From contig KL647302.1 in NCBI GenBank assembly GCA_000727475.1, forward strand, positions 2,701,182-2,765,181: DNA of 64,000 nucleotides, given 5' to 3'. The position numbers and the translations under genes were made by a program. The stretch comes from Sarcocystis neurona (taxonomy: Eukaryota > Apicomplexa > Conoidasida > Eucoccidiorida > Sarcocystidae). Under the pieces are notes generated by a model, which ran no database searches, was not told where the DNA came from, and was given only the letters and a program-made list of their open reading frames with translations. Shown here piece by piece: positions 12,990 to 25,394 of this stretch; the first letter of the stretch is position 1, and every line of letters begins with the position of its first letter.

Positions 12990-15900
12990 CTGCAACAGCA
13001 GCAGCAGAAGACAGCAGCAGCAGAAGACAGCAGCAGCAGCCGCAGACAACAGAAGCAGCAGGAAGCAGCAGAGGACAACGACAGTACCGGAGAACAGCAG
13101 CGTTAACCAAGAGAACCAATGAATAGCAGCCGCCCTCCTGAAAGGTCTAGGTAGCAGCATCAGGGCACCCACCCAATTTACACGCGAGCAGCAGCAGCAG
13201 TCGGCAGCAGCGACAGCAACACTAGAGCTCCCGAAAAGAGGACTCCTGCCAGCGGAATACAGCAGCACTAGCGCAGAGGCAAAAAAGAACCCAGCCGTCA
13301 TCAAGAGACATGCGTCATTTAGGCATCAGCACGAGAAGACGGCGAGAAACTCTCGGGTGAAGGCGGGCTACGCCTCACCAGCAGCTACAGGGAGCAGGCT
13401 AGAGCACCTGGGCAGAGCACCTGCCTAACAAAATTGCACGCGTAGACACAAAGTAACACGTTGACATGCTAGGCGAAGCAAAAAAGAGATTTGCAGTGCC
13501 ACCCACCCACGCGCCAGCAGCACAACGCACGTACACCTGCAAACATACACATAGAGGAGCCTCAGCGACACAACCAGTGTTGACGTGTATTTGTTCAAGG
13601 GGTGGAATACATACAGCCGTAGACTGACACAATGATGCAAATACAGCAGCAGCAGCAGCACTGCAGCAGGCAACCAGATCAGCAGCACCTACTGCTTTGC
13701 TAGTGTGGACATACAGATAGACACACAGGATCTATCTGAATATTCACGTCCGCCAATAGATCGGGCAAGGGTACGCATGCAGATTTGTTCAGCTGATGCC
13801 CACGGGGCCCTTCTCACAGTCAAAGAGCGACAATGGGCAAGCAGAGCATCAGAGACAGAAACGTGCAGCAACGGATGGCACAGCAGAGCAAAGGGAAAAA
13901 TCAGCGGTAAGAGCAGAAGGAGACAGTATAACAGGAGCAACAGCAACACTGGAAAAGCCTGTTGCAGCAGAATGGTGGCGCCGTCGGTGCAGCACGGACT
14001 CCAACTGCCGCGGAGGTCACCAGCAGCAGAAAATGCAGCAGCAGTGGCGCGACCAAAAAGGTGCAGAAGACTGAGCATGACACACTAAGAAATCTCACCA
14101 TTTCGTTTTCATGTTGACCCATTCTAGTATGGCACGCTCGATGCCAGCATCCGCTGTCGCGCGCTGCAGCATGAGCAAATCAGAACGCGGGAAAGGGGAG
14201 GGAGCGGCTGCTTGCATGCGTTTTACTGGGTCCACTACGTTCCCTGCCATTTCGGCTTCATTTTCAAACAAATCTACATCACCGTCATCTTCAGCCTCCT
14301 CTTCATCTCCCTCCTCTTCCCCACCGTAATGACGGCTCTCTGTTGGTAGCTGCTCTTGTTGTCGTCTTCCCTTCTTCTTCATCTGTATGCGCTGTTCCTG
14401 CATCTGCTGTTGCAGCTGCTGTTGGTTTTTCTGCTGCTGCGCGAAAGGCACGTAGACGATTGCTGGTAGAGATTGCAGGCCATGGTAGGCATGAGCGTGC
14501 GTCAACAACGCCACGTTTGCAACGGCGAAAAAGACAGGAGCTTCGTCTTCTGATGACACGGGAGAAGCCGACAGTTGATTGCTGCCCTCTCGCTTCCCCC
14601 GCGGCGTACTCCACCAGCTGCGACGCGTAGGCTTTTTTTCTGACGCACAGAAACCCACAACAGACAGCCACGCAACAGACAGCCACGCCCCTCCTGACAC
14701 GACCGCTTCGCTGCAAGTATGTTGCTGCTCCTGTCCCCCCTTGTCGCTGCTGTTAAAGGTGCCGCCCCTCGTGCCTCTCGTAACACCCAGAGGCGCTACA
14801 CGTTGTTTTCTGCTACTCGCCGTCCAGCTGCCGTTGCTTCTGCTGCGGCCGTTGCTCGTGCTGCTGCTGCCGCTGTCCGTACGCGTTGCAACGCTGCTAC
14901 TACAGCACTGCACAGCGCACTGCAACGACCCCTGCAGGGACCGGAGCCAGTACCGCTGCACTTATATGCTGGTGTCACTTTGTTGGGCGGTGACAGACAT
15001 AGGAAACGTGTGTCTCCGTCTTTACCTAACACAGACGAAGAGTCGTCCCCGGTAACGAGGACACTGCAGTGATGACCGTTGTGCCAGTGTACACACCCGT
15101 ACACAAGTGTAGCAAAAAGCCACTGCGGCGCGCGAGTGCGCACACATAATTATATGTGTGCTAGAGCACACATATAATTACATATACTACATACATACAC
15201 CTATGTATACAGGCACACATGTGAGTACTCCAAATATTTACCCATATTTGTGTGTGCGCACACATACGTATATGCATATATGTACGTATGCGCCTCTGAC
15301 TTTTTTTCGTCACCCAGAATTCCTGGGTTAAGAAAGATGCTGCTATGCTTCACACGCTGCATATCTAGCAGAAGAGAGGTGTTCCAGGTACCTTCCTATG
15401 TCAAATGACATACGCGCAGATGTAATATGTGCGTGTGCATGTAATACTGAAACTACACACGCATGTTGGAGGACAAATGTAGAAAGGAAGAGAGGGAAGC
15501 ATGTATACATGGAGGATAGAGGGATACGTGTACATATATAAAAGTATTTACAGATAGCACTACCTAAGTTCGTCTGCCCTACGGTTTCAGAGAGAGAAGG
15601 GGTACCGCGTAGACTAGATCAAAACACACACACACTTACACTTGTGCAAGCATTAACTTCTGTGCGCCGCCGCCGTGCGTGTGTGCGTAGCTCTTGATAT
15701 TTTTGTGCGACAGTGCTCTTAAACACGAAGAAGCATGCGACACAAGGCCTTTGTTGTTGTTGTAGAATACTCCTTCCAAAGTGCCATCCTATCCTCATAG
15801 GCTTATGACCGACGGCAAAGGATAAAGCTAGCTGCCAGCTGCGGCCGAAAATGCACACGCGTGTGTAACAAATGTGTTGTCCTCTTCCACGCACAGCATG

Positions 15901-17053
15901 GAGTAGCAGCAGCAAAGAAACATCAGCAGTCTTCTGACTTCTTCTTTACTGCAGAAGGATGAAGCACATTTTTCACTGCTGTTGTTGTGCCGGGGAAAGA
16001 GAAACTTCACTATTTCCACCACCACACGCTGCAGTCGAGGGGCCCCTCTACATACGTGCGTCTGGTGCGTGGTGAAGAGGTGACGACGCACGGATGCATG
16101 CGGTCGGATCACCCGTCTACTGCACACACACGTGTGTATAGGTGTATGTGTGTGTTTGTCCATTTGCTTCACATACTTCTACAAAGTGGTACCGCGACAA
16201 AAAGAGCGACACGCTTGCAGTTAACCTTTCTTCGTGCCCTGCTGCGGCTGAGACTCGTATCCGCCTCCTTCCGCAACTTGTGGGGATATGCAACACGCAC
16301 GTCCGACTGGGACCTTGTCAGGTGGGTGGAAGAAGACGAGACACATTTACCTTCTACTTGTTTATACGCTTGCCCTATGCGATCGAACGCACGGTACGCA
16401 TCTGCACACTCCGGGCATTTCGTGTAGGGGAGACGCTGCTGCACCTCATCGGGTACCAGAAAAGTAAACAGGACAAACAAGTGGAACGGGCGAGGGGGTG
16501 CGCGTTTCCACGTTGCGAAGTACAGCGAGCGCCGTTTCCGTCTCCGCGCCGCTTCCTCCGCCGCGGTCTCTGGAGCTGCAGCAGCAGCAGCAGATTCAGC
16601 GGACGCGGACGAATGTCGAGACCCAGCAGCAGGGGGCAGCGGAGGAGGCAGGGAGCCCAGAAACAGCGAATTGTAACTGTCCTGCGACAAGAGGATGACG
16701 CCAGAAGGGGCGGCAGCCCGCAGCAGGTCTAGGTGTCGAAGACGCTGCAAGGCATCAGCAGCTGAAGCAGCAAGTGCCGCCGTTGCCGCAGCAGAACCAG
16801 GTTCTGCAGGCGTCACTCCGAACGGTGTCAGAGACGCAGGATCGACAGCAGGCGCAGGTGCAGTGAAATGCTGCGCTGCTACGAATAGAGGAGCAGCACA
16901 GAAGAATGCGGCGGCAGCCGCAAGAGCAGACGCAGCTGTAGTGACAGGAATTTTCACCCTCAACGCACGCCCTCCTCCTTTTCTCCCTAGAGCCGCAGGA
17001 GCAACAGCATGCTTGAGAGAAACTACTACGACTGCAGCAGTTGCACAGGCCAT
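11954..17053 (-). CDS. OST3: Ost3/Ost6 (TUSC3/MagT1) family oligosaccharyltransferase subunit, 3 exons
   Basis: Subunit of the ER oligosaccharyltransferase; family members hold substrates by mixed disulfides through a luminal thioredoxin-like domain. Exons, in transcript order: 17053-16351, 14549-14099, 12989-11954. The phases agree and the joined frame is 2,190 bases, 729 residues plus stop, about twice the usual 330-350. Order: basic N-terminus, hydrophobic segment about 35-60 (signal peptide), SGVILLSQDSYNSLFLG, FHLFVLFTFLVPDE, the redox motif CPEC at 213-216, DEAPVFFAVANVALLTHAHA with SLPAIVYVP, then four membrane segments (about 399-421, 422-447, one after RNQFFLEG, and one near 690 starting RICLTILLVV). 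Low-complexity inserts sit in the thioredoxin domain, after it, and between the third and fourth membrane segments. The start is chosen because a signal peptide follows. The frame is open upstream to an ATG at 17791, which would add 246 residues. Confidence 0.9.
12990..14098 (-). other. OST3: Ost3/Ost6 intron 2
   Basis: The donor is GTGAGA at 14098 and the acceptor is CTGTTGCAG ending at 12990. On the transcript strand it is rich in CTG runs next to the acceptor. The antisense strand has Gln/Ala-type frames that are shadows of these repeats. Confidence 0.85.
14099..14549 (-). CDS. OST3: Ost3/Ost6 exon 2: second half of thioredoxin domain
   Basis: The acceptor is a good pyrimidine tract ending GTCATCAG and the donor is AAATG|GTGAGA. 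It encodes DEAPVFFAVANVALLTHAHA then YHGLQSLPAIVYVPFAQQQK, with the cis-proline-type SLP of the family, a Gln-rich and acidic insert, and the helix GIERAILEWVNM that ends the luminal domain. Confidence 0.88.
14550..16350 (-). other. OST3: Ost3/Ost6 intron 1
   Basis: The intron runs from GTAAAT at 16350 to GTCATCAG at 14550. It contains CTG-rich sequence on the transcript strand near the acceptor (14.55-14.96 kb), TA/CA-rich sequence, and a perfect 16-bp inverted repeat at 15147-15180. Confidence 0.85.
15147..15180. repeat. Perfect 16-bp inverted repeat with 2-base spacer
   Basis: TAATTATATGTGTGCT is followed by AG and its exact reverse complement. It lies in intron 1 of the Ost3/Ost6 gene. 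Confidence 0.92.
16351..17053 (-). CDS. OST3: Ost3/Ost6 exon 1: signal peptide and CPEC thioredoxin half
   Basis: It encodes 234 residues and ends GAAG|GTAAAT in phase 1. It carries the hydrophobic leader, the first beta strands of the thioredoxin fold and the CPEC motif followed by ADAYRAFDRIGQAYKQ, the usual helix after the redox pair. Confidence 0.88.
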
Positions 17054-17899
17054 ACCAACAAGCTTCGAAGAATCTCCTGTTGTTAATGCGGGACAACGAG
17101 CAGCAGTACATTTTGACGGAACAGCGGTCGGCAAGGACCAGGGCGCCGGCGGCGCTCCGCCGGTAGTGGCTCGCTGCGTCGGCTGCGATCGCTGCTGCTG
17201 CTCCTCCTCCTCCTGCCGCGAAGCCAGCTGCTGCGAAGGAAACGGTTGGTGCTGTCTCTTCTCTTCCTCCCTTTGTCTCTGGGGTTGCAAGTGCTGCAGG
17301 GGGGCGTGAGGCTGGTCCTCACTTTGCCGCTGCGGCTGCAGCTGCTCCAGGTGGGGGGGCTGCGATTGCTGCAGCGGCTGCACGCGGGATTGCTGTTGCC
17401 GCCGGCCCATCTCCTGAGTTTCCTGCTGTGGCGGCGGCTGCTGTACGGAAACATGCTGCTCTGCAGGTGGCTGTGATTGCCGCTCCTGCTGCCTGTTCGG
17501 CAGCAGCACAGGGTCGGTGTCTACAGCGGCCGGGATCGGTGAGAGAAACACTGGAGGCAGGAAGCAGAGCAAAATATACAGACCTTGTGACAGTTTCTTC
17601 GCTCTCTCGTTCCACACAGTATCGTTAAGAAGCAACAAACGAACCACGTCTCCTGACAGCAGAATGTAAACACTAGTCAAAAGTACGTGCAGAAACCCGC
17701 GCAGCATCACAGCGCTGTATGGCGAGATCGCTTCCGCAGCCTTCGGTGTGGCATCATGCGGCCACCCACACGCCTCTGCTAGCGTCTCCATCCTGCCAGT
17801 GCCTACGACGCAAAAAAAATTTAAAAAGCCGAAGAAGAAAATCTGAAGTCCCAAAGCAGGTAGGAACACGTATACACATGCACACGTGCCCTTACACAA
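17054..17899 (-). other. Open upstream extension in frame with the Ost3/Ost6 exon 1
   Basis: The frame of exon 1 stays open for 282 codons upstream. It has an ATG at 17791, a stretch with two hydrophobic segments (AVMLRGFLHVLLTSVYILLS and GLYILLCFLPPVFLS) and then about 150 residues rich in Gln, Glu, Pro and Arg. The CAG orientation is that of exons in this window. It may be a true N-terminal extension, a 5'UTR, or the last exon of an unrelated upstream gene. The family normally starts with a signal peptide, which argues against an extension. Confidence 0.4.
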
Positions 17900-20358
17900 T
17901 TTCCTATGTATGTAATTCTATCTATCTACCGACAACTGCACACGCATAAAACATACGGACATACATACACATAGATTTGCGAATATACACAGTCAGCCCA
18001 ACACGTAAAACAGTACCCGTACTACGATGTACTCATACGTACACCCATGCATGTAAACACATACACATATGTATGCACGCATGATCGTTGAGTATAGAAT
18101 AGAAATAAGTCACACTTCACAGGAGGAGGTGAAAGAGAACACACATTTCTGTCGTATAGGTCGCGACGCGTGTATACACAGAAACAGGTATGCACTGATG
18201 TGTATGTGCGTAGGTCGATAAAAGTGACTGTAGAGATACGCCTACGTATGTGCACGTGTAAAAGTTCCCATAAGGACAAATAGGGAGATTTCTAACGGGA
18301 GTGAATATGTGAACAGTGCGACATGGATGTACAAGCATCGGGAATCGAACGCAAAACAGTGGATGCACGGCCAGTTAGACACATCTATGAAAAAATATCA
18401 CTTCAAAGGCGCAGGAAAACCTTAGGGCTAGATTCTCCATCGGCGGGGGAGGCGGACTAAAAAAGAGACGCTTAGTGTTGCAAGTGGGTGCACACAAACA
18501 TTTGAACAAGTGGTATGACGTACAAGAGCAAAGCAGCACTTTTGTACTATTTTCAATAGTACCGATCATTGCCCCACTGAGCTCTATAGGACAACAGGAA
18601 ATATCGCAGGGTCACAGGGGATACGGAACAGGACAACTTTTTAATAAAGGTGCCACAGGAGAACAGTGCGCCTGGTCGCTGTTCGGAAAAGATGCACACA
18701 TAAAGGCTCACCTATAATTTCCTGCAGCGCTGCTGGCGCCTGCTGCGATTCACTACATTTCCGAAAACCTGCACTTCGCAGCGTCCCTTCGTCTGGTCTT
18801 ACTAGAAGAGCTCCACGTACGTGTGTCTACGCTTAACAAAACACAATTTTTCTTCTGGGTGACCAAGGTCTCGTAGGTGCACCGAGGACGACTGCAGCGG
18901 CTCTGCCCGGTGTTAAACGGTGTCGCCGCAGTTAGTACGTGTGCATCGCAGGAAATGAGCAACCAGCGACTGATAGCAACGATAGGAGAACTTATCGAGA
19001 AACGATAGCACGGCGAATATACCGGGTTACTAGCGCGGAGAGAAGAGGGGAATCATGGAAGACCCCGGACCGAAGGACATCTTCCTCACGGTCGGAAGAA
19101 TGATTGAAAGAAAGCACTTGTGAGAGTGGAAGCCAGAGGAATACACTTGGTGCTCGAAAGCCGGAAAACGTGAAACAGCGAGCCCGCAGAGCTGACACAA
19201 CGCGAATAGCGACAGCGCGATGCTGTTGGCCTCAGAAGCGTCCTGTACGGAAAACAGTGGCTGTCCACCAACTGCGGTGTTCATACACCGCGACCTCACC
19301 AGCGGGATGAAGTACAGTACAAACGTGCGTGTGCGGACTTAAAGCGCCCCTTAAACAGGGAATACCGGCACCACCAATGCCGAGATGCGGGAAAATGCAT
19401 TTGAATCCTGACGCGATAGTTAGGGAGGGAGAGAAGCGCAAAAAACGGCAGGGAAAATACAGAAAGGGCAAACACCAGACAGTAAAATCGCAATTATAGA
19501 CGCGTGTTACTAGCTGTCAAACTCACATAAAGCACAGGTTCGCTCCACGCGGAAGATCCTGCTCAACGCCTAGTGAAAAGCTGAACCGCGGCACCACAGC
19601 GAGTTCTTGCCGTTGGGATAAGATTTCGCGCACAGTCCAGGACAAGCACATCCTTAATACCATGACGCCGCAGAACAAAATTCAAGCAAAGTAGAACGAC
19701 TAGAGAAAGACAGGCCTACTTGCAACGGAAAGCAGCGCACGTGAAGAAGCGTCCGCGGCACGGGAAAAGGCGGACGTAGCTCCACACCACAAAAAGTATG
19801 GCAGACAAAGTCGATATTCAGAGTGTCACTACGACAATCGTGTGGATGTTTCGGAAATAAATAGTGTAAGGACACTTGTTACTCGTGTATTTATGGAAGT
19901 GGCTCTCCGTTGTACTGGCCATCCGATGCCACTCCTGGAGCAGATGCAAGAACGAGAAAGCAGCGCGAACCTTTTGTGTGCACAGGAGCCCTGAAGACCT
20001 CATGTGGTCGCTGTAGAAGCCATTGTCTTACGAGGATACGAATGGGTCTTTTCTTTGAAAAAAAACGGCGAGTGTAGTCCTCGCGATTCCTATCCGCGGT
20101 ATGCTCATGACGGCGTACGCAGAGGGATGAGCGCAGAAGTCTGCTACCGATTCATCGACCCCCCTAAAAATGCTACGCTTAGTCCAAGAAGGAAGGCGCT
20201 GCTGTATGCTTCGTGTGGGTGCAAAAAAAGCGCACGGCAGCGCGGGCGAAACCTGGAAAGTTCGTCTTCCTGCTTAGCGGAAAGCAGTAAGGGATATCCA
20301 GAGAGTAAGAAACGTTGTGAAAGAGGAAGAAGGAAAGGAAGTGGATAAAGTCGTGCGT
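17900..20358. other. Start of repeat-poor block, no gene recognised
   Basis: After about 300 bases of ACAC/TATG-type sequence the composition becomes even, without CAG runs or microsatellites. Only short frames are present on both strands. A GAATCGAAC string at 18341 resembles a tRNA B-box but cannot form a T-stem. Confidence 0.45.
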
Positions 20359-20438
20359 TGTCAGAAGTGGGATTCGAACCCACGCCCTCGCGGACTACGA
20401 CCTGAACGTAGCGTCTTAGACCACTCGACCATTCTGAC
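20359..20438 (-). tRNA. tRNA-Leu (anticodon CAG)
   Basis: The reverse strand folds as a class II tRNA: acceptor stem GTCAGAA/TTCTGAC, A-box TGGTCGAGTGG, anticodon stem CTACG/CGTAG around the loop TTCAGGT (anticodon CAG, reading CUG), an extended variable arm, T-stem GTGGG/CCCAC around TTCGAAT, and discriminator A. No intron and no encoded CCA. The downstream strand has only TTT, not a run of four T, for over 100 bases. Confidence 0.97.
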
Positions 20439-23400
20439 GTAGTTATTGCACTGCGACATTGTCGCCTACCTTCACAAATCCAATGTAGTATGTGCAGCCC
20501 GCCACCGGAAGCTATGATCCCCTTTCCGACCGCCATTGGTGCTCCTTCGCGACTAGGGTTGCTCACGCCGGACGACCAGTGTCTTTGTATCCCAAGCATA
20601 TTTTCTGCCGCGTTTAGGCCGGCAACGCCGGACGTGTATCTAACCTCCACTGAGGGTAGGGCCCTGTGAACAGCGACAAACATCCAAATGTGGCATATTG
20701 TCAAGACAATGAAATCTGAAGACCGATGAAAGTCCTGAATTTGCCCACCATTGCGCTTGCTACCATCACCATCATCGCACTTCAGGATAAGCATGACGAA
20801 CACACGTCGTCGGCAACTGGATTGTGGCACCGTCAAAGTTGCTGAGTTTAAAAGCGTGTCTCTGTGCGTACGACGGACAAATGGATGCGTGAGACACTGT
20901 CGATTCAAGGGGGTACTCTGGCCGTGAAGTGACTCCATCAGCACGCTTGCGTTTGATGCGACGAAAAGTCAGATGCCGAAGTTTTAGCAACATGGAACAA
21001 CTCCACTGCCACATGAAGCTGAACTAGGGACTGTCGGGAGCGCTTCACTGCTGACGAAGCAGTCGTCCTCTCTCTCCCATTTAAACGGCTAAAATGCAGA
21101 CGGTCGTTAGTGGTGCGGATTTTGCAGTATGCCAGGGGCATAGGTTAACACACGAACAAACACATAAACCCACGTATGTATTCCAGAAGATATCAAAAAG
21201 CCCCGAGCAGCCGAAGTGGAATGCAGGTTCAATTCTGCCGGCCAAAATTCGCCTGGAGAGACGCGCAGCAGCGAATCCACGTGAGATGCCTTCGGCCGAG
21301 AGAATCTGTCAAGGTGTGCACTTAACTTCAGAGGGTGAACGCATACACACTCACCTTTGCATTACGTTACATTTGTCAAGCTGTCCACTCAACTTCAGAG
21401 GGTGAACGCATACACACTCACCCTTGCATTACGTTACATCTCCTGCGGCTTCTTTCAGGAGATTGTACATGTGAGATGTAAAAGTCAGCGGCGCTGTATC
21501 CTGGATACGAGCGTGACTTGATTTTGATCAGTGGACAAGGGGTTTATTCAAGTGTGAGACGGCGGCGCTTCGCTTACGCCCGTAATACAGCGTCCTTGTT
21601 GAGTTTCGTGTTTCGAAATTTCCCTACCGTGGAGCGATATTTCGCTTGATCCCGTTGTTTGCTGTGGTGGCCTGGGGTCTCGTGCATGCCCCTCATATGA
21701 AAAGTATGCGTACCATTAATATGTTTCTTTCGCGTCACGCAGTTATGGGAGATCTCCGCGCAAGAACCAGGTGTCTCCATTGTTGCAGGTGGTACTCGCA
21801 ACCTCTGGTGTGCCTGAAAAGATCGTCAAACCATAAAGAGCCCATCCGTCTAAACGTGTAAGAACACGTTCGAAATCAGTGACCTCCAGCGCACCACGAA
21901 GCGCATGCCAGAAGTGTGAAAAAGTTTGTAGCCTAACCAACCCGCTGTAACTTACAAAAAAAACGCTTCTTCAGGAGACATGTGTCTGCGTATGGATACG
22001 TGGATGCAGACGGAAACGTACACATCACGAAGTTATTTGGACGCACACTCAAGCGCATTGTCTGCCCTTCGCGCGCGCACACCGCCAGCAAAAATCTGGC
22101 GCCACCTGCGCACACATGTGCCGCCTCACTTGCTATCATCTACGTATCCTGTCCCTTTATTCATGCACCTGTATACGTATTCATCTGCGTGGCCCTTCCA
22201 CACACATCGTTCATATTCAAATCTCCAAACAGATGAATGTCCGTGGTTTCCGGTTTACAGGGCTCTCTCGAGCTTCGGAGAATTCAGTACTGCATTAACA
22301 ACTGGTCGCGCGTCTGGGTCGACTGTTTGGCGGAACGGAAGTAGACCGCAAAGGATGAAGACTGTGTTTTCTCAAAAGAGAAGGGCCCGGAGTAAAGACT
22401 GCAGAAGCTAGCCTTGTCCTGAGGCGAGGTTCTGATTTTCCATTCAGTGAAATCTAAGATTTCCGGCTAAGCATACTTGTGTGTAATGACGCACAGATGG
22501 CATTCTTCCCGCAAAGTATTCACTGCGCCGACACCTCTGTTCCATGTATGTTGTAGGAAACATGCAGGATGCAATTTTGCGTACAGGGTGAAAATATGTG
22601 TATATTTTTGGTCGTATGTAGGGAGGCTCAGGACGAAGTACTGGAATGAAAATGCAATTGCACACGCGTGTACGTTGTGCAAAATGGGTGAGGTGCGTCA
22701 CCTATAGATCATGTACAATTGAAAATGAGTCGTCGTCGGAGCAGCGACATAGCAGTGGCACCGCAAGTGGTGTTGTGATAGTTTTGACTCTTCCCAAACG
22801 GCTCCTCAATTCCTCATTAAGGCAGTCAAATCTTCATGCACCCCGGACAAAAACTAAAAGCCTGCACAGCGAAGGTAGCGTCTAGCTTTTGTAGTAGCAA
22901 CAGCCTTGATGCGGCTGCGACGTACGGTCGCAAGTAGAGTGGTGACGAATAGCGTAGATACACATGGGTATACCCGCCCGTCGCACCCACTAGAGGAATA
23001 TCACACAAAAGCCAATGGGGGAATTGTCCTCGACGTCCATACTTGAGTACAATTTTGCGACAGAGAGACAAAGCAAGGCCCCCAGCACGCGCAAACAAAT
23101 AAGCCCACGCCACTCAAGACCACTTTTTGAATCGTTCGCGTCCTTCCCCCAAAACACGTGTCTTCCGTTCGTCGTTCTTCCATATGTCCCCGCTTCCGCG
23201 TGCGACCAGAAAGCACATTCATGGGATCCACCAACTTCCCTCACCCACGTTCTCCAGTATCGTTGTAGCGTGGTGTCTCAAGCAGTACATTCGTAGCATA
23301 CGTCTGTTGACGTCTTCTTTTGTCGCGCATCGTGCTTAACGAAAGGGGCAATAACCCCGTCGATGGCGTTCTCATGATCGTAACAGTGCCCCTTGCCAAA

Positions 23401-25394
23401 GTTCAGAAAATAGGGTACGGAAAGCCACCATTTGTTCTTGTGCGTAGATACTCACACTCATGTCGCAGCACTTTGAAATCATAAAGCGCGCATTGGACGC
23501 AGCGCCCAGGAAGCAGACGCGGCCGCATTATGGCTGACGCGACCGAGTGTAACTGAGGTTTTCCGCCTGTAGACGTGTGACAGCGCGCCTTGTTGAGTCG
23601 TACACAGCCCACAATTAGGATAGAACATAGGTCTAAGGAGTTCTCCTACTGAGGCGCGATGTATGCTGTGTAAATGCGTTCCGACACCATTACGACCGAC
23701 CAAGCATGTGAATTCTATAACCCGTCGATTCTATCTGACTCCACTTTCCAGCACATAGCAAACACAGAGCGAAAAGGCCACACGCGGATGCCGCATTTGC
23801 TGAGTGGCAAAGGAAAGTAGGGAATGTACTTTTTCAGTTTTCATCGGTGCTAAGCATCTTGACGCCGTATGCATCCATTCAGTCAACGGTGTAATACGTA
23901 GAGTGAAAGCACATACATTTACAATGATACAACATAAATAAAGCAATTTGGCCGGGATTGTAAAGAGTGCGCATTCTACGAACGTGTCCTAAGCACGTGA
24001 TTAGTGTGCCAGTCATTAAAGCTCCCTTTTTCATACGCATAACGCCGGTCTCGGCTTTGTCTTCGTCTAGACAATACCGGGCACGAGTGAAAGAATCCAC
24101 TGTAGTATTTCAAATATTATCTACGTGGAGGTAAAATGTTTTCGGAAGCACACACATATGTTCAATTCTTCATGTTATTGCCTGTTTCCCGTCCAGAAGC
24201 TTGACGTAACGTAAGCCCATACACATTTATATATATATATATATCTTTGTGCATCCCTCTATGGCTTTATCAGTACATCTTTTAAATGGTTTGTTTTGAC
24301 TCCACCCATCTGCTCCTCTTAATGAGTCAGCAGGCGGTTCAACGGTCTTAGTTTAACGTGCACTCCCTAAATATGGCCCGTCTTTGGCCTTCTTTCCACA
24401 TCGGACAGAGGCAGCTCTACAGGTTTGCACCGCCGTTCAGTATCTGAGCTGCACAGTGAGTGTACACGTACGCCACATCTGTTTATATAATACCCTTACT
24501 TGTGAGGCAGGTAGCTGGCCAGCTGTAGGACGTCTTCCTGTTTCTTAAGATAAGAATACACGTTCTCACTCACTCGTCCTGCTTTATGCACGCGCACAGC
24601 TTCGACTCCTATGACTGTGCAAGAAGGGTTTCTTGATTGGTTGCATTTAGACAGATCTGGGAGAACTTCAGTGAGACAGGTGTAAAGTAAACCTCTATAC
24701 CTACCCTCGAGGTTGATATGGATTTTCATCGATGCGCAGCGACACATTTGGTGTCAACCATCTCCTTTCTCTTAGTGGATGTAATCCTACGCTTGTGTAC
24801 ACCCGCTCTTGTTTTGTTCACCTAGTGCTTCAAGCAACCACCCAACAGTATACAACTCTACAGACATACGCTACTCTACAGACATACGCACAGATAATAA
24901 TAAGTTTACTATCTTACGGTATGGGAGATCCTGACAAAGAAGAAATGTGTGAATCTACACTTCACGTCTTTTCGGGGCGCATAACACTGGCGGTGCTCAC
25001 GTAAGTGTGCGTGTACGGTTGCGCACGCTTTCCAAGAGACTGCCGCATTTTCACGCTTGCAGCACCTCATGACGTCACGTATCACAAGTCTATCCCCTAC
25101 GTGCAGTACACGTCCTCGAAGCTACACTGCAAAAACGCAACACACAGATTACAGTGTGGCACGGAAGATTTAGTGCAGACCGCTAAGATGTGTAGGACAT
25201 CCGTGAGATTTGGACAACATTCTCCGTATAGCATATTACAGGGGTATTCTAATTGCAGTACACGTCCCTGAATTGTAGATTACATATTCGCAGTTCGTGG
25301 TTTACGAAGGTCAACACAGAGGGTATACTGCCCACCGCTTGAACGTGCGTTGACGATCCGAGTTACATTGGACGCCCTTGAAAGAACTGATAAT
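20439..25394. other. Repeat-poor block between the tRNA and the orphan frame
   Basis: The sequence is even in composition with no trinucleotide runs. It holds a 67-bp tandem duplication (21306-21440) and a short (TA)n at 24226-24244. Frames are under 150 codons, apart from one reaching through the tRNA. I recognise no retrotransposon domain, although decayed elements cannot be ruled out by eye. Confidence 0.45.
21306..21440. repeat. 67-bp tandem duplication
   Basis: Two copies share TTCAGAGGGTGAACGCATAC and CTTGCATTACGTTACAT (TTCAGAGGG at 21327 and 21394), with a few substitutions. Confidence 0.92.

Noticed and set aside
18310..18390. tRNA-like B-box on the minus strand
   Set aside because: GTTCGATTCCC is present but there is no T-stem pairing and no acceptor stem.
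20144..20944. 266-codon minus-strand open frame
   Set aside because: It lacks an ATG at its head (the first ATG is at 20938) and runs straight through the tRNA-Leu gene on the same strand. The part before the tRNA might be coding, but there is no supporting domain or splice signal.
21215..21250. GGTTCAATTC resembling a tRNA B-box on +
   Set aside because: The surrounding GCAG/CTGC stem has the wrong loop size for a T-arm, and no A-box lies at the right distance.
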